Shown one piece after another: positions 1 through 6,987 of a DNA stretch of 40,443 nt. Both the position numbers and the translations under genes were made by a program. The notes below the pieces were generated by a model. That model had not been told where the DNA came from, searched no databases, and saw only the letters and a list, made by a program, of their open reading frames with translations. Source of the DNA: Chitinophagaceae bacterium (lineage in GTDB: Bacteria; Bacteroidota; Bacteroidia; Chitinophagales; Chitinophagaceae); assembly GCA_947456055.1 (NCBI GenBank), contig CANGSR010000006.1, positions 1-40,443 of the forward strand. Reading direction: 5' to 3'. How positions within the stretch are numbered: the first letter of the stretch is position 1; every line of letters begins with the position of its first letter.

Positions 1-561
1 ACATTCATCGCTATTACAAGCCACTACGACCACCTGGGCATGATGGGCGACTCTGCCACATTTGCCGGGGCAAGCGACAATGCGAGTGGGGTAGCAATGA
101 TGCTATCGCTGGCCAATTATTTCTCTAAACACCCACAACATTACTCACTGTTATTCATAGCATTTGCAGGTGAAGAAGCAGGCTTGCTTGGTGCAGAATT
201 TTTCACGTGGCACCCAATGGTACCATTGAAAAGTATAAAATTCCTAACAAGCATAGGGGTGATGAGCGATGTAACGAATGGCATAACAGTGGTTAACTCT
301 ACAGACTACCCAATAGAACTGGAAAAACTGCAGGGGCTAAACACCAAAAGCAGCTATATGAAAGAAATACGTAGCAGGGGCCAGGCTGCCAACAGCAACC
401 ACTACTACTTCTCAAATAATGGCATACCTTCATTCTTCGTATATTCAAACGGCGGCAAGGAACACTACCATGATGTATTTGATGCACCAGAGCTCATTAA
501 CCTATCAAATGTAGGGGGAGCTACTCGCCTGCTGATGGATTTTATCAAAGTTCTCAATTAA
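1..561 (+). CDS. M28 family zinc metallopeptidase, 3' part (start lies before the window)
   Basis: The reading frame is open from the first base, so the N-terminus is missing; 186 residues are visible. They carry the M28 metal-site order: HYD at visible residues 8-10 (zinc-binding His), the bridging Asp in GASDNASGVA at about residue 26, and the catalytic/ligand Glu pair in FAGEEAGLLGA at about 58-59. The late EHYHDVFDAP segment supplies the last His ligand. Proteins of this family are aminopeptidases or glutamate carboxypeptidase-like enzymes that are often exported in Bacteroidota; whether this one has a signal peptide cannot be seen. It ends 168 bases before the next gene, which has its own promoter-like box, so co-transcription is not indicated. 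Family assignment is firm; substrate is unknown. Confidence 0.9.
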   Translation, partial: TFIAITSHYDHLGMMGDSATFAGASDNASGVAMMLSLANYFSKHPQHYSLLFIAFAGEEAGLLGAEFFTWHPMVPLKSIKFLTSIGVMSDVTNGITVVNSTDYPIELEKLQGLNTKSSYMKEIRSRGQAANSNHYYFSNNGIPSFFVYSNGGKEHYHDVFDAPELINLSNVGGATRLLMDFIKVLN

Positions 562-689
562 GCCTTGCCCACACACTTAAAAACAAGCCCATTTAATCGA
601 GGGTTAATAGCCGAAAAACCAGAAAATGCCCAACGGCAAACTGGTTATGTATTTTTGATTTTTAAATTGTAATATTGGCGGGTATTTAC

Positions 690-697
690 TATTTTTG
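690..697 (+). promoter_or_regulatory. Predicted -7 promoter element
   Basis: TATTTTTG matches the Bacteroidota -7 consensus TAnnTTTG, 32 bases before the lipoprotein start at 730. A TTG at 667-669, 20 bases upstream, could serve as the -33 element. Confidence 0.5.
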
Positions 698-729
698 GCT
701 CTCTAAGGAACGAATATTAAATTTATTTT

Positions 730-1770
730 ATGAAGAATACATTATTGTTAACCGGATTATTAGCTATGCTATTGTCAGCAGGGGTTTTTTCCTGCAAAAA
801 AATTGAACATTCTACTAATCCTACACCTGCCAATACCAAAATTTTGAGTTTCACCAAGGTAACAACCATTGCCGGTGCTACTACTACCGACAATTACCGT
901 TTCTTTTATGATGGGCAGAGTCGCGTATCACAAATCCTGTACACATCTAACGATTCATTCCAGAAAAACACCAGTGCCACTTTTACCTATTCAAACGATA
1001 CTATTTATAAGGTAATTACACTTGTAAAAACAAATATTGTAATAGAGCGGGATACATTTATTACCAACACCTCTCACAAGATAACACATGCATATATGCT
1101 GAACAGGGAATATGACTATTCTTACTATGGGGTTCTTGTTTCACGAGAGACACAAATAGCCCGTGGCGATTCAGGAACAACCATATCAGCATCAAGAACT
1201 TATACCTCTAATAATAGCGACTGGCTTAAGCGCTCATTCGATGGCACACTAAGAGCTACTTTTGCTGATACAGGAATGCAGATTTACCCGGTAATGCACG
1301 ATACCGACCTGGTATTACCTGTTACCGTAACCTGGACTTCTTATGATAATTTAGCTGGTACGGCGGTAACTGTTTATACCCATTCTGATATCAATAGTTA
1401 TTCTGATGTACTTTCAGGCTATAATCTTGGCGGGCCTATTGAAATAACAGTGATGGATGGTTTGGGTGCGGTACTTAGGGATAAATGTGTATACCCTAAA
1501 GACCTGGCTACCGAAGAGTATTATGGTGTATGGCCTGCACAGGTGCTGCGCCCCGGTGATTACCTACAGCTGAGCTCAATGATTACCTATGGCCAAACCA
1601 TCTATAACAATACCCACCTGCTGAAATCTAAATACAATAAAACAGATACTACTGATATTGTGTATACCATAGATGCCAATAGCAAAATCACCCAGACATT
1701 TGCTACAACCAAGGATAACCAGCTAGGCTTTGTTACTGAGAATTACAAGATACAATACATGACTAACTAA
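730..1770 (+). CDS. Hypothetical lipoprotein
   Basis: 346 residues. The N-terminus is a lipoprotein signal peptide: hydrophobic residues 4-19, then a lipobox ending at Cys22 followed by two lysines. The mature part is rich in Thr, Tyr, Asn and Asp, with repeated beta-strand-like stretches of the type YRFFYDGQSRVSQILY. This resembles the YD-like repeats of Bacteroidota surface lipoproteins such as the DUF4595 group, but I cannot assign a family firmly. It is a single gene with its own promoter box upstream and a strong hairpin terminator just downstream, so it is monocistronic. It probably sits in the outer membrane; the function is unknown. Confidence 0.75.
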   Translation: MKNTLLLTGLLAMLLSAGVFSCKKIEHSTNPTPANTKILSFTKVTTIAGATTTDNYRFFYDGQSRVSQILYTSNDSFQKNTSATFTYSNDTIYKVITLVKTNIVIERDTFITNTSHKITHAYMLNREYDYSYYGVLVSRETQIARGDSGTTISASRTYTSNNSDWLKRSFDGTLRATFADTGMQIYPVMHDTDLVLPVTVTWTSYDNLAGTAVTVYTHSDINSYSDVLSGYNLGGPIEITVMDGLGAVLRDKCVYPKDLATEEYYGVWPAQVLRPGDYLQLSSMITYGQTIYNNTHLLKSKYNKTDTTDIVYTIDANSKITQTFATTKDNQLGFVTENYKIQYMTN

Positions 1771-1791
1771 GTCTTTGAGTATATTTTTTTG

Positions 1792-1821
1792 AAACCCGGT
1801 ACCTTATGGTGCCGGGTTTTT
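1792..1821 (+). terminator. Rho-independent terminator
   Basis: AAACCCGGTACC and GGTGCCGGGTTT form a 12-pair stem (one G-T) around a 4-base loop, followed by a short T-rich tract. It lies 22 bases after the lipoprotein stop codon. Confidence 0.85.
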
Positions 1822-1845
1822 AGTTTTTAGGGGATACCTCTTGGC

Positions 1846-1897
1846 TGGGCGTTAGTCTTCAGACTACGTCCTGGTGGTTGTCAGTCTCCCGACTGAC
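1846..1897 (+). repeat. REP-like double hairpin, copy 1
   Basis: 52 bases identical to 3794-3845. Two hairpins lie side by side: TAGTCTTCAGACTA and GTCAGTCTCCCGACTGAC. It sits directly upstream of the palindromes that border the transposase remnants. Confidence 0.75.
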
Positions 1898-1919
1898 CAA
1901 CACGGACATCATTTGCTCC

Positions 1920-1967
1920 TTCGGATTTAAAATCCGAAAGTACATGGCAGGGGATTTTTAATCCCTG
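1920..1967 (+). repeat. Palindrome pair left of the deleted RAYT copy
   Basis: TTCGGATTTAAAATCCGAA (1920-1938; 9-base arms around a single A) is followed by CAGGGGATTTTTAATCCCTG (1948-1967). Nearly the same pair occurs at 2252-2300, and the reverse complements occur at 2161-2208. This is the arrangement expected of REP-type substrates of a RAYT enzyme. Confidence 0.75.
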
Positions 1968-1995
1968 TGGCTTTATTTATGTTCATTTTGCACAT

Positions 1996-2155
1996 ATGGG
2001 GCTGCAAAACAGGCTTGATAAAGAATTTACTTATTATCTTACATGAAAACCCGGTAAGGGCTGAATTAGTTGCTGAACCTCATCATTATTTATATAGCTC
2101 TGCTATAGACTATTGCGGTGGGAAAGGGGTGATACCGGATGTTTTGGCTTGGTAG
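1996..2155 (+). pseudogene. Internally deleted RAYT transposase remnant
   Basis: This is a shortened copy of the transposase at 2330-2875. From the ATG at 1996 it reads MGLQNRLDKEFTYYLT and then stops at 2044, where the sequence jumps to what is position 2765 in the intact copy. Both deletion ends carry ACAT (2375-2378 and 2761-2764 in the intact gene), so 386 bases were lost between short direct repeats, shifting the frame. The remaining 3' part is nearly identical to the intact gene down to the shared ending VLAW. The HUH motif and the catalytic tyrosine segment are gone or out of frame, so the copy cannot make an enzyme. It is bordered on both sides by inverted palindromes and could in principle be moved by the intact enzyme. 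Confidence 0.85.
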
Positions 2156-2160
2156 ATATC

Positions 2161-2208
2161 GGGGATTAAAAATCCCTAACCATTGCGTTCGGATTTTAAA
2201 TCCGAACG
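2161..2208 (-). repeat. Palindrome pair right of the deleted RAYT copy, inverted
   Basis: GGGGATTAAAAATCCC (2161-2176) and CGTTCGGATTTTAAATCCGAACG (2186-2208) are the reverse complements of the left-hand palindromes and come in mirror order. The deleted copy is therefore framed by an inverted set of ends. The intact copy has no equivalent on its right side. Confidence 0.75.
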
Positions 2209-2251
2209 AGCGAGCAAATTAGTTTCCATCAGAAGCTAGACTTACTCTGCT

Positions 2252-2300
2252 CTTTCGGATTTAAAATCCGAAAGCCCATGGCAGGGGATTTTTAATCCCC
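2252..2300 (+). repeat. Palindrome pair left of the intact RAYT
   Basis: A perfect 23-base palindrome with a central A (core TTCGGATTTAAAATCCGAA, 2252-2274) is followed by GGGGATTTTTAATCCCC (2284-2300), 29 bases before the transposase start. About 55 bases here are almost identical to the region left of the deleted copy. Confidence 0.75.
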
Positions 2301-2329
2301 GGAGCAGTTATTTTGTGTATTTTGCACAT

Positions 2330-2875
2330 ATGGGGCTAAAAAACAGAATTGATAAAGACTTTGCTTATTATCTCACATTAACTGTTGTTGAATGGGTGGA
2401 CATTTTTACCCGGCCTATTTACAGACATATCATAACAGACTCGCTTTCCTACTGCATTCGGGAAAAAGGTCTGGAAATTAATGCATGGGTAATGATGAGC
2501 AACCATTTGCACCTGGTTGCATCTGCAAGGGGCAAAGACAGCCTTTCTGATATTTTTCGGGATATGAAAAAATTCACTAGCAAAAAAATTATCGAAACCA
2601 TTCAACTGGTGCCGGAAAGCCGCCGTGACTGGTTGCTATACCGGTTTGAATATGCAGGTAAATATGATCCTAAAATTAAAAACTATAAATTCTGGCAGGA
2701 TGGGAATGAGCCAAAAGAAATTCAGACATTTCCGTTTTTAAAACAAAAAGTTGATTATATACATGAAAACCCGGTAAGGGCTGAATTAGTGGCTGAACCT
2801 CATCATTATTTATATAGCTCTGCGATTGACTATTGCGGTGGGCAAGGGGTTTTACCAGTTGTTTTGGCTTGGTAG
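2330..2875 (+). CDS. REP-associated tyrosine transposase (RAYT, Y1/HUH family)
   Basis: 181 residues from the ATG at 2330. That start is chosen because the deleted neighbour keeps the same ATG context; a GTG at 2315 would add five residues. The HUH metal-binding motif is HLH at about residues 59-61 in the segment MSNHLHLVAS. The catalytic tyrosine is about Tyr143 in VDYIHENPVRAELV, the usual late position for a single-tyrosine enzyme. Length and motif spacing fit RAYT/TnpA_REP proteins, which nick and join single-stranded DNA at REP palindromes. Suitable palindromes lie immediately upstream, and an internally deleted relative is beside it. There is no accessory TnpB. The frame is intact and all key residues are present, so it may be active. 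Confidence 0.92.
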   Translation: MGLKNRIDKDFAYYLTLTVVEWVDIFTRPIYRHIITDSLSYCIREKGLEINAWVMMSNHLHLVASARGKDSLSDIFRDMKKFTSKKIIETIQLVPESRRDWLLYRFEYAGKYDPKIKNYKFWQDGNEPKEIQTFPFLKQKVDYIHENPVRAELVAEPHHYLYSSAIDYCGGQGVLPVVLAW

Positions 2876-2930
2876 GCATTGGGGAGTCGGAGAACTAAAC
2901 AAGGTGTCCAAACAGGTTTTCAACTTTAGC

Positions 2931-3572
2931 TCAGTAGCATCTTGCGCAGCCATCTGTTGCCTTTGTTTTAATACATGCAGTGTTGTTCTCTACTTTTTCT
3001 TTATCACCCAGTTTGGCATCGGTTGTTGAGCTCTCGCCATAGTGTATATAGGTGATGGTTACATTGTCGCCTATACTATGGCTGGTAATGGTTTCCTTCA
3101 ATTCTTCGGTGCTATTGATTTTCGTGCTGTTTACTTTAGTAATTATATCACCTACTCTAAGTCCCGCTTTATCCGCCGGGCTACACGGAATAATCTGGTC
3201 AATTTTTGCACCACCATTGCAGTAGGTCGTATACACACCAAGCAACGCACTTCCGGTATTCGCCGTGTATTGTTTTGTCGGCATCGTGTAGGATGGGACT
3301 GGTTTCGTGTAATTTATTTTAACAGTATAATTGTCGGAATACGGGTGTTTAGCGGTTGCCACAACATTGTCATTTACGTATATCTTGCCTTTGGTGAACT
3401 GCACAACGGCGGGGCTTACAGCACTATTGACTTCAACGGTTTCGGAATGCGGCACAATGGGCTTGCGTGGCTTTACAGGAGGACATCCCTGAATTTCTTT
3501 TGTTTGGGCAATGCCCTCAAGGCTATTACACAATGAAAGCGCCATGAGTATTGTAAAAGTAAATTTGATCAT
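2931..3572 (-). CDS. Secreted PDZ-domain protein
   Basis: 213 residues with a signal peptide over about residues 1-22 (cleavage near IAQT). A Pro/Lys/Val-rich linker is followed by one PDZ domain at about 108-180. Its carboxylate-binding loop is GSALLGV, and the typical GLRVGDIITKVNSTKI strand-turn is clear. There is no protease domain: the length is too short for HtrA and no catalytic Ser segment is seen. The tail contains four cysteines after residue 199, one in CARCY at the end, so disulphides or metal binding are possible. It probably binds exposed C-termini or acts as an envelope scaffold. It stands alone between the RAYT and a repeat-rich spacer. Function is unknown beyond the domain. 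Confidence 0.8.
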   Translation of the reverse strand: MIKFTFTILMALSLCNSLEGIAQTKEIQGCPPVKPRKPIVPHSETVEVNSAVSPAVVQFTKGKIYVNDNVVATAKHPYSDNYTVKINYTKPVPSYTMPTKQYTANTGSALLGVYTTYCNGGAKIDQIIPCSPADKAGLRVGDIITKVNSTKINSTEELKETITSHSIGDNVTITYIHYGESSTTDAKLGDKEKVENNTACIKTKATDGCARCY

Positions 3573-3793
3573 AAATAATTTATTTTTGAAGTGAGACTAA
3601 ACTGCTGAAAATCGAAAATGTGGTAATTTAGTTTTGCCACGGTAATCATCCGCCCACAAAGGTGAGATACCCTCACCCGGAAATTTTACACAATTGTAAA
3701 AATGAATTACATATTTCCTAAGTCTGTTCACGCCTTCTTTTAGCCAGTTTGTCTGGTATTAGTTTCTTTTGGGCTGCCGACTATAGGCTTAGT

Positions 3794-3917
3794 TGGGCGT
3801 TAGTCTTCAGACTACGTCCTGGTGGTTGTCAGTCTCCCGACTGACGAAAACAGACTTCTTATACTTCGCAATTCGGGAGAATTGCTGCCACTGCGACGTA
3901 GTCTGGAGACAAACGCC
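3794..3917 (+). repeat. REP-like hairpin element with inverted ends, copy 2
   Basis: It begins with the same 52 bases as 1846-1897 and ends at about 3895-3917 with a near reverse complement of the first 23 bases (CGTAGTCTGGAGACAAACGC against GCGTTAGTCTTCAGACTACG). A third hairpin, GCAATTCGGGAGAATTGC, lies inside at 3868-3885. This is a small mobile-looking element without coding capacity. Confidence 0.7.
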
Positions 3918-3968
3918 GAACACTGGTCGGAGGAAATGAGGGTCGACCTTTTTCTGGCCCACATATTT

Positions 3969-4012
3969 TGAGGTTGCTTCAGCAGCAGAAAAAGCTACCT
4001 CGCAATGACGCA
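3969..4012 (+). repeat. Dispersed intergenic repeat fragment
   Basis: The stretch from GAGGTTGCTTCAGCAGC to CCTCGCAATGACG resembles a short repeat scattered through many Bacteroidota genomes (GAGATTGCTTCGTCG...CCTCGCAATGACG type). This is from memory of such repeats; only one copy is in this window. The rest of 3573-4167 beyond the listed repeats shows nothing I can name. Confidence 0.4.
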
Positions 4013-4167
4013 CGGGGAGATTGCAGTATAGGGGTAAAGCCTAATAGCATTCCCACCCCTGAACGGTGCTAACGCCACTAGGCCCAATAGCATACCAATG
4101 CCGGGACAAAAAACCTTTTTATTTAGTGGTAATCATTGAAGTATAAGTGATTCTTAGCCCGATTATC

Positions 4168-4175
4168 TAAATTTG
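4168..4175 (+). promoter_or_regulatory. Predicted -7 promoter element close to a start codon
   Basis: TAAATTTG fits TAnnTTTG and ends only four bases before the ATG at 4180. If used, the mRNA would have almost no leader. No convincing -33 element is seen at the usual distance. Confidence 0.4.
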
Positions 4176-4179
4176 TTTC

Positions 4180-5334
4180 ATGGTGCAATCAGGATTTAGA
4201 TGGGTATTGGTGCGGTGCATAGTAGGTGTATTGTATGTAATGGCTATACCTACGGATTGCATTGGGCAGGAGGCTATACCTAAATGGACGGGTATAGGTA
4301 TTGAAGCCAACCTGATAGCTGGTAAGGTGATAAAACATGAGGCTAAGTTCACCCTGCCCATACCTGCATTGAGCACCGGACTTGACCTGAATCTGGTTTT
4401 TAAGACCCATGGAAAGAAAGCCTGGCAGCAGGGCAGGCACTACCCTACTTTGGGCTTGGGGTTTACCTACCTGCACTATGGCAATGATGCGGTCTATGGC
4501 AATTGCCTGGGTGTTTACCCTAATATTACCATACCCCTCTATACGGGCAAAAAACTGGCATTGAGCGTTAGGCTGGGTGATGGTTTAGGCTATGTAAATA
4601 AGACCTATAGCCGCACTGCACCTGTCGATACTATTAATGTTGCAATAGGGGCGCACATCAATGATTTTGCCATGATTGCCGGCTCATTAAGGTATACTAT
4701 TAACCGGCATTGGGATGTGGAACTGGGGGCGGATATGATACACATAAGCAACGCCACAAACGTGAAACCTAACCTGGGTATTAATATGATGGGGCTGACA
4801 ATGGGTGTTAGGTATTTCCCGGTATCATCGCACCCAATGCCCATATCGGTTGTAAGACCTGCATTGAAAAACCGGTGGCTGGTGCAACTGCACCATGGCA
4901 TGGCTATGGTGGCCAGTTATACCCCCGGCGGGCCTTCCTACCCTGTGTACCTGGGTTCGGCATATGCGGCGTATAGGTGGATGGGCAAAAACAAATTAAT
5001 GGCCGGATTGGATTATTCCTATCATTCCGACACTTATTATTTCCTGAGGAATACTTTATTAATTCCAGGCCAGGAAGCACAAAACTCATGGAAAAGCGGA
5101 CTAGTATTGGGCAATGAATTCCTGTATGGCCGGGTGGGCATTTTATTGCAACTCGGTTATTACCTGAAGCAATCTTATATAAGGAAGGATGATTTTTATG
5201 AGAAAATCGGGGTGAATTATTATCTGGTGCAAAAGGAGAAGGGGCCAATAAAAGAGATGTATTTATCGGCCCACCTTAAAAGCCATGGTACCGTGGCTGA
5301 ATTGGGGGAACTGGGAGTTGGGGTTGGATTTTGA
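4180..5334 (+). CDS. PagL-like lipid A deacylase / acyloxyacyl hydrolase, outer membrane
   Basis: 384 residues with a signal peptide ending near residue 30 (CIGQ). The segment HISNATNVKPNLGIN at about 188-202 is the PagL signature, giving catalytic His188 and Ser190. In Pseudomonas PagL a Glu about 14 residues after the His completes the triad; here that place is about Asn202, as far as a by-eye alignment can tell. Family members are beta-barrels that remove an acyl chain from lipid A. This protein is about twice the length of PagL, with a second barrel-like half (about 225-384) that ends in GELGVGVGF and lacks the HxSN motif. That long form is, to my knowledge, common in Bacteroidota. It is a single gene with repeats on both sides. 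Membership is firm; activity is inferred. Confidence 0.82.
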   Translation: MVQSGFRWVLVRCIVGVLYVMAIPTDCIGQEAIPKWTGIGIEANLIAGKVIKHEAKFTLPIPALSTGLDLNLVFKTHGKKAWQQGRHYPTLGLGFTYLHYGNDAVYGNCLGVYPNITIPLYTGKKLALSVRLGDGLGYVNKTYSRTAPVDTINVAIGAHINDFAMIAGSLRYTINRHWDVELGADMIHISNATNVKPNLGINMMGLTMGVRYFPVSSHPMPISVVRPALKNRWLVQLHHGMAMVASYTPGGPSYPVYLGSAYAAYRWMGKNKLMAGLDYSYHSDTYYFLRNTLLIPGQEAQNSWKSGLVLGNEFLYGRVGILLQLGYYLKQSYIRKDDFYEKIGVNYYLVQKEKGPIKEMYLSAHLKSHGTVAELGELGVGVGF

Positions 5335-5347
5335 GGCCCTTTCGTTT

Positions 5348-5461
5348 CGATGGGCGATGCCCATCGCTCTGGGATTTCGCCCTTTCAGGGATTACAAATC
5401 GTTGATAATCAAGCCATCCAGGGCGATCTCTGGGCTAGTATATTGAACCCGCCGCAGCGGG
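5348..5461 (+). repeat. Hairpin-rich intergenic repeats
   Basis: CGATGGGCGATGCCCATCG (5348-5366) is a perfect hairpin, and CCCGC/GCGGG (5448-5461) is a second. The run TATTGAACCCGC just before the second recurs at 10556-10566 in another spacer. These look like non-coding dispersed elements. Confidence 0.55.
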
Positions 5462-5774
5462 CACCAAACGTTGTCAATTCAAATTAGTAATATTGCGAGA
5501 TTTCTCGAACAATAGTCGAGTTTAATTGTTTTTGGATGTGTGGTATTGCTAGGCAAATTCACTAAAAGAAAGGATTGTTGGTGAAAACAGCAACAATGGT
5601 GAATAGGGGGAAATGCAATAACTAAAAAGACATCCCCCTCGCCCCCTTCACTGGCGCACAAGGCTAATTCACAAAGGGAGAATTGCCGCTATAAGAAGAT
5701 TGGGCAATTAATCTTCGATTAAGCTCTGATAGTAATACTATTAGAAGTACCAAGAAAAATACTCATTAAAACAA

Positions 5775-5823
5775 AAGTGGTTTATATTTTACCATCAAAT
5801 TGACAGCGAAATATAAACCACTT
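5775..5823. repeat. Perfect 15-base inverted repeat
   Basis: AAGTGGTTTATATTT (5775-5789) and AAATATAAACCACTT (5809-5823) pair perfectly around a 19-base loop. The stem is AT-rich and no T-run follows on either strand, so it is not a standard terminator. The remainder of 5335-5913 shows no convincing gene. Confidence 0.7.
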
Positions 5824-5913
5824 GAAAAATTACATATCGGATAAAAGCACTAGTTTCATCAAAACTAATTACCCGTAAAGGACTTTTTTACTTTTGAATT
5901 TTTACTTTTAACT

Positions 5914-6153
5914 TTAAAAACTGTGCATTGTTCTGAAATGTCCACGGTTTTTGTAAGGACGTGGGCCATATCTCTGCTTACCCCAGTACCTATGCCTACC
6001 ATTAGTTGAGGCTTTTGCACCCCAGTGCCTTTTGGTTTGTGAGGAATTATTCCAATAATGGAAACCAGCTCCACTAGGGTCACGCATCCTGCAACTGCTG
6101 AAATCAGCAAGCATAATTAAGAGGGCAATTACCAATACTATCTTATTTCTCAT
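5914..6153 (-). CDS. Small lipoprotein, hypothetical
   Basis: 79 residues: a hydrophobic signal of about 14 residues, then a lipobox-like DFSSC with Cys21. The short tail is rich in Arg, Trp, Tyr, Gly and His (for example HRYWGKQRYGPRPYKNRG) and very basic. Small basic lipoproteins of this type are common next to Bacteroidota genes and rarely have a known function. Its 3' end runs into an AT-rich AACTTTTGAA-like repeat. An overlapping frame on the same strand (5865-6110) lacks a signal peptide and is less likely. Confidence is moderate because the gene is short and no relative is recognised. Confidence 0.5.
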   Translation of the reverse strand: MRNKIVLVIALLIMLADFSSCRMRDPSGAGFHYWNNSSQTKRHWGAKASTNGRHRYWGKQRYGPRPYKNRGHFRTMHSF

Positions 6154-6235
6154 AACGGCACTAAGATAAAAAATTTATTTATTCGCACAATTAAAAAAGC
6201 ACGTAAATATTACAAACCGTTGCTAGCTTATGCAA

Positions 6236-6739
6236 TTATTCAGCTTTTGCGCTATCAGCTTCTTCATTAGCTTCGGCAGCAGGTGCATTAGTTTCGCTGT
6301 CTACAACTTCAGCCTCGGCAAATTCTTCTTCACCGCCCTCAGTTACCACCTCAAAATGCAATAAGTCATTACCCTTAAGTAATTCATACCACTTAAGCAT
6401 CTTTTTCATGTCGCTTACATACACACGGTCTTCGTCGAACTCAGGGAAAATGCTTTTGAAGTAAGCTTTAATGCCATCGTTATTTACAACTTTAGGGTCT
6501 ACTAATGGAATTGTTGCTTCATGTTCCTGCATTTTCTGAAAAACCTCATGCAAACGAACGTTTTCTCCGGTAGTATATACTTCAATACTCTCTAATGGAG
6601 TTACATTATGCTGACGTGCTGAAATAAACTTAGTTGATTTGTCAGCCACATTACGTACTATGGCACCATCGCTCTTAGTAGTTACTAATTGATAAAGTCC
6701 ACCCAGGCCGGTAACCGCTACTATTTCTCTATATTCCAT
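6236..6739 (-). CDS. DUF5606 family protein
   Basis: 167 residues starting MEYREIVAVTGLGGLYQLV. That matches my memory of the DUF5606 opening (M-x-x-[KR]-E-I-x-x-[IV]-[ST]-G-x-x-G-L-[YF]-x-L), so the ATG at 6739 is preferred to the one three codons upstream at 6748. The first 60-70 residues form the conserved part; the middle has a helical segment around VHEVF/KMLKWYELL. The last 35 residues are acidic and Ala/Glu-rich, probably disordered. There is no signal peptide, so the protein is cytoplasmic. The family is widespread in Bacteroidota and, as far as I know, has no assigned function. It is transcribed alone, divergent from the methyltransferase. Confidence 0.85.
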   Translation of the reverse strand: MEYREIVAVTGLGGLYQLVTTKSDGAIVRNVADKSTKFISARQHNVTPLESIEVYTTGENVRLHEVFQKMQEHEATIPLVDPKVVNNDGIKAYFKSIFPEFDEDRVYVSDMKKMLKWYELLKGNDLLHFEVVTEGGEEEFAEAEVVDSETNAPAAEANEEADSAKAE

Positions 6740-6987
6740 AATATACATTAAAAGGGGTGCAAAAATATAATTTTTAGGGTAATAAACCCGTATTTTTTGA
6801 ATTTTATGAAAATATAGATTGGGGGTGGTTAATTAATCACTGTCGGTTAATAATTACAGACCTTAATGTTGCCTTAACATTGCAAAAGAGAATAGGAATA
6901 AGGGAAAGGGGCGCTGAATATGCGTGCCAAAATGCTGAATTTATTTCTGCCTCAGAAAATTACTTTACTTTAGTGCATCAAATATTT

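Noticed and set aside
1967-2155. Open frame of 62 codons through the deleted RAYT copy
   Set aside because: Its first half is out of frame with the transposase; it is a chance fusion over the deletion junction, not a gene.
3807-4013. Minus-strand frame in the repeat-rich spacer
   Set aside because: It runs across the REP-like element and the dispersed repeat; no signal, motif or start context supports it.
5479-5661. Minus-strand frame of 60 codons
   Set aside because: Low-complexity composition and no recognisable features; lies in non-coding spacer.
5865-6110. Alternative frame overlapping the small lipoprotein gene
   Set aside because: It lacks a signal peptide, while the overlapping frame has a clear lipoprotein signal.
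6880-6987. Upstream extension of the methyltransferase from a TTG
   Set aside because: No conserved-looking residues, and a near -7 box lies inside it; the ATG at 6988 is better.
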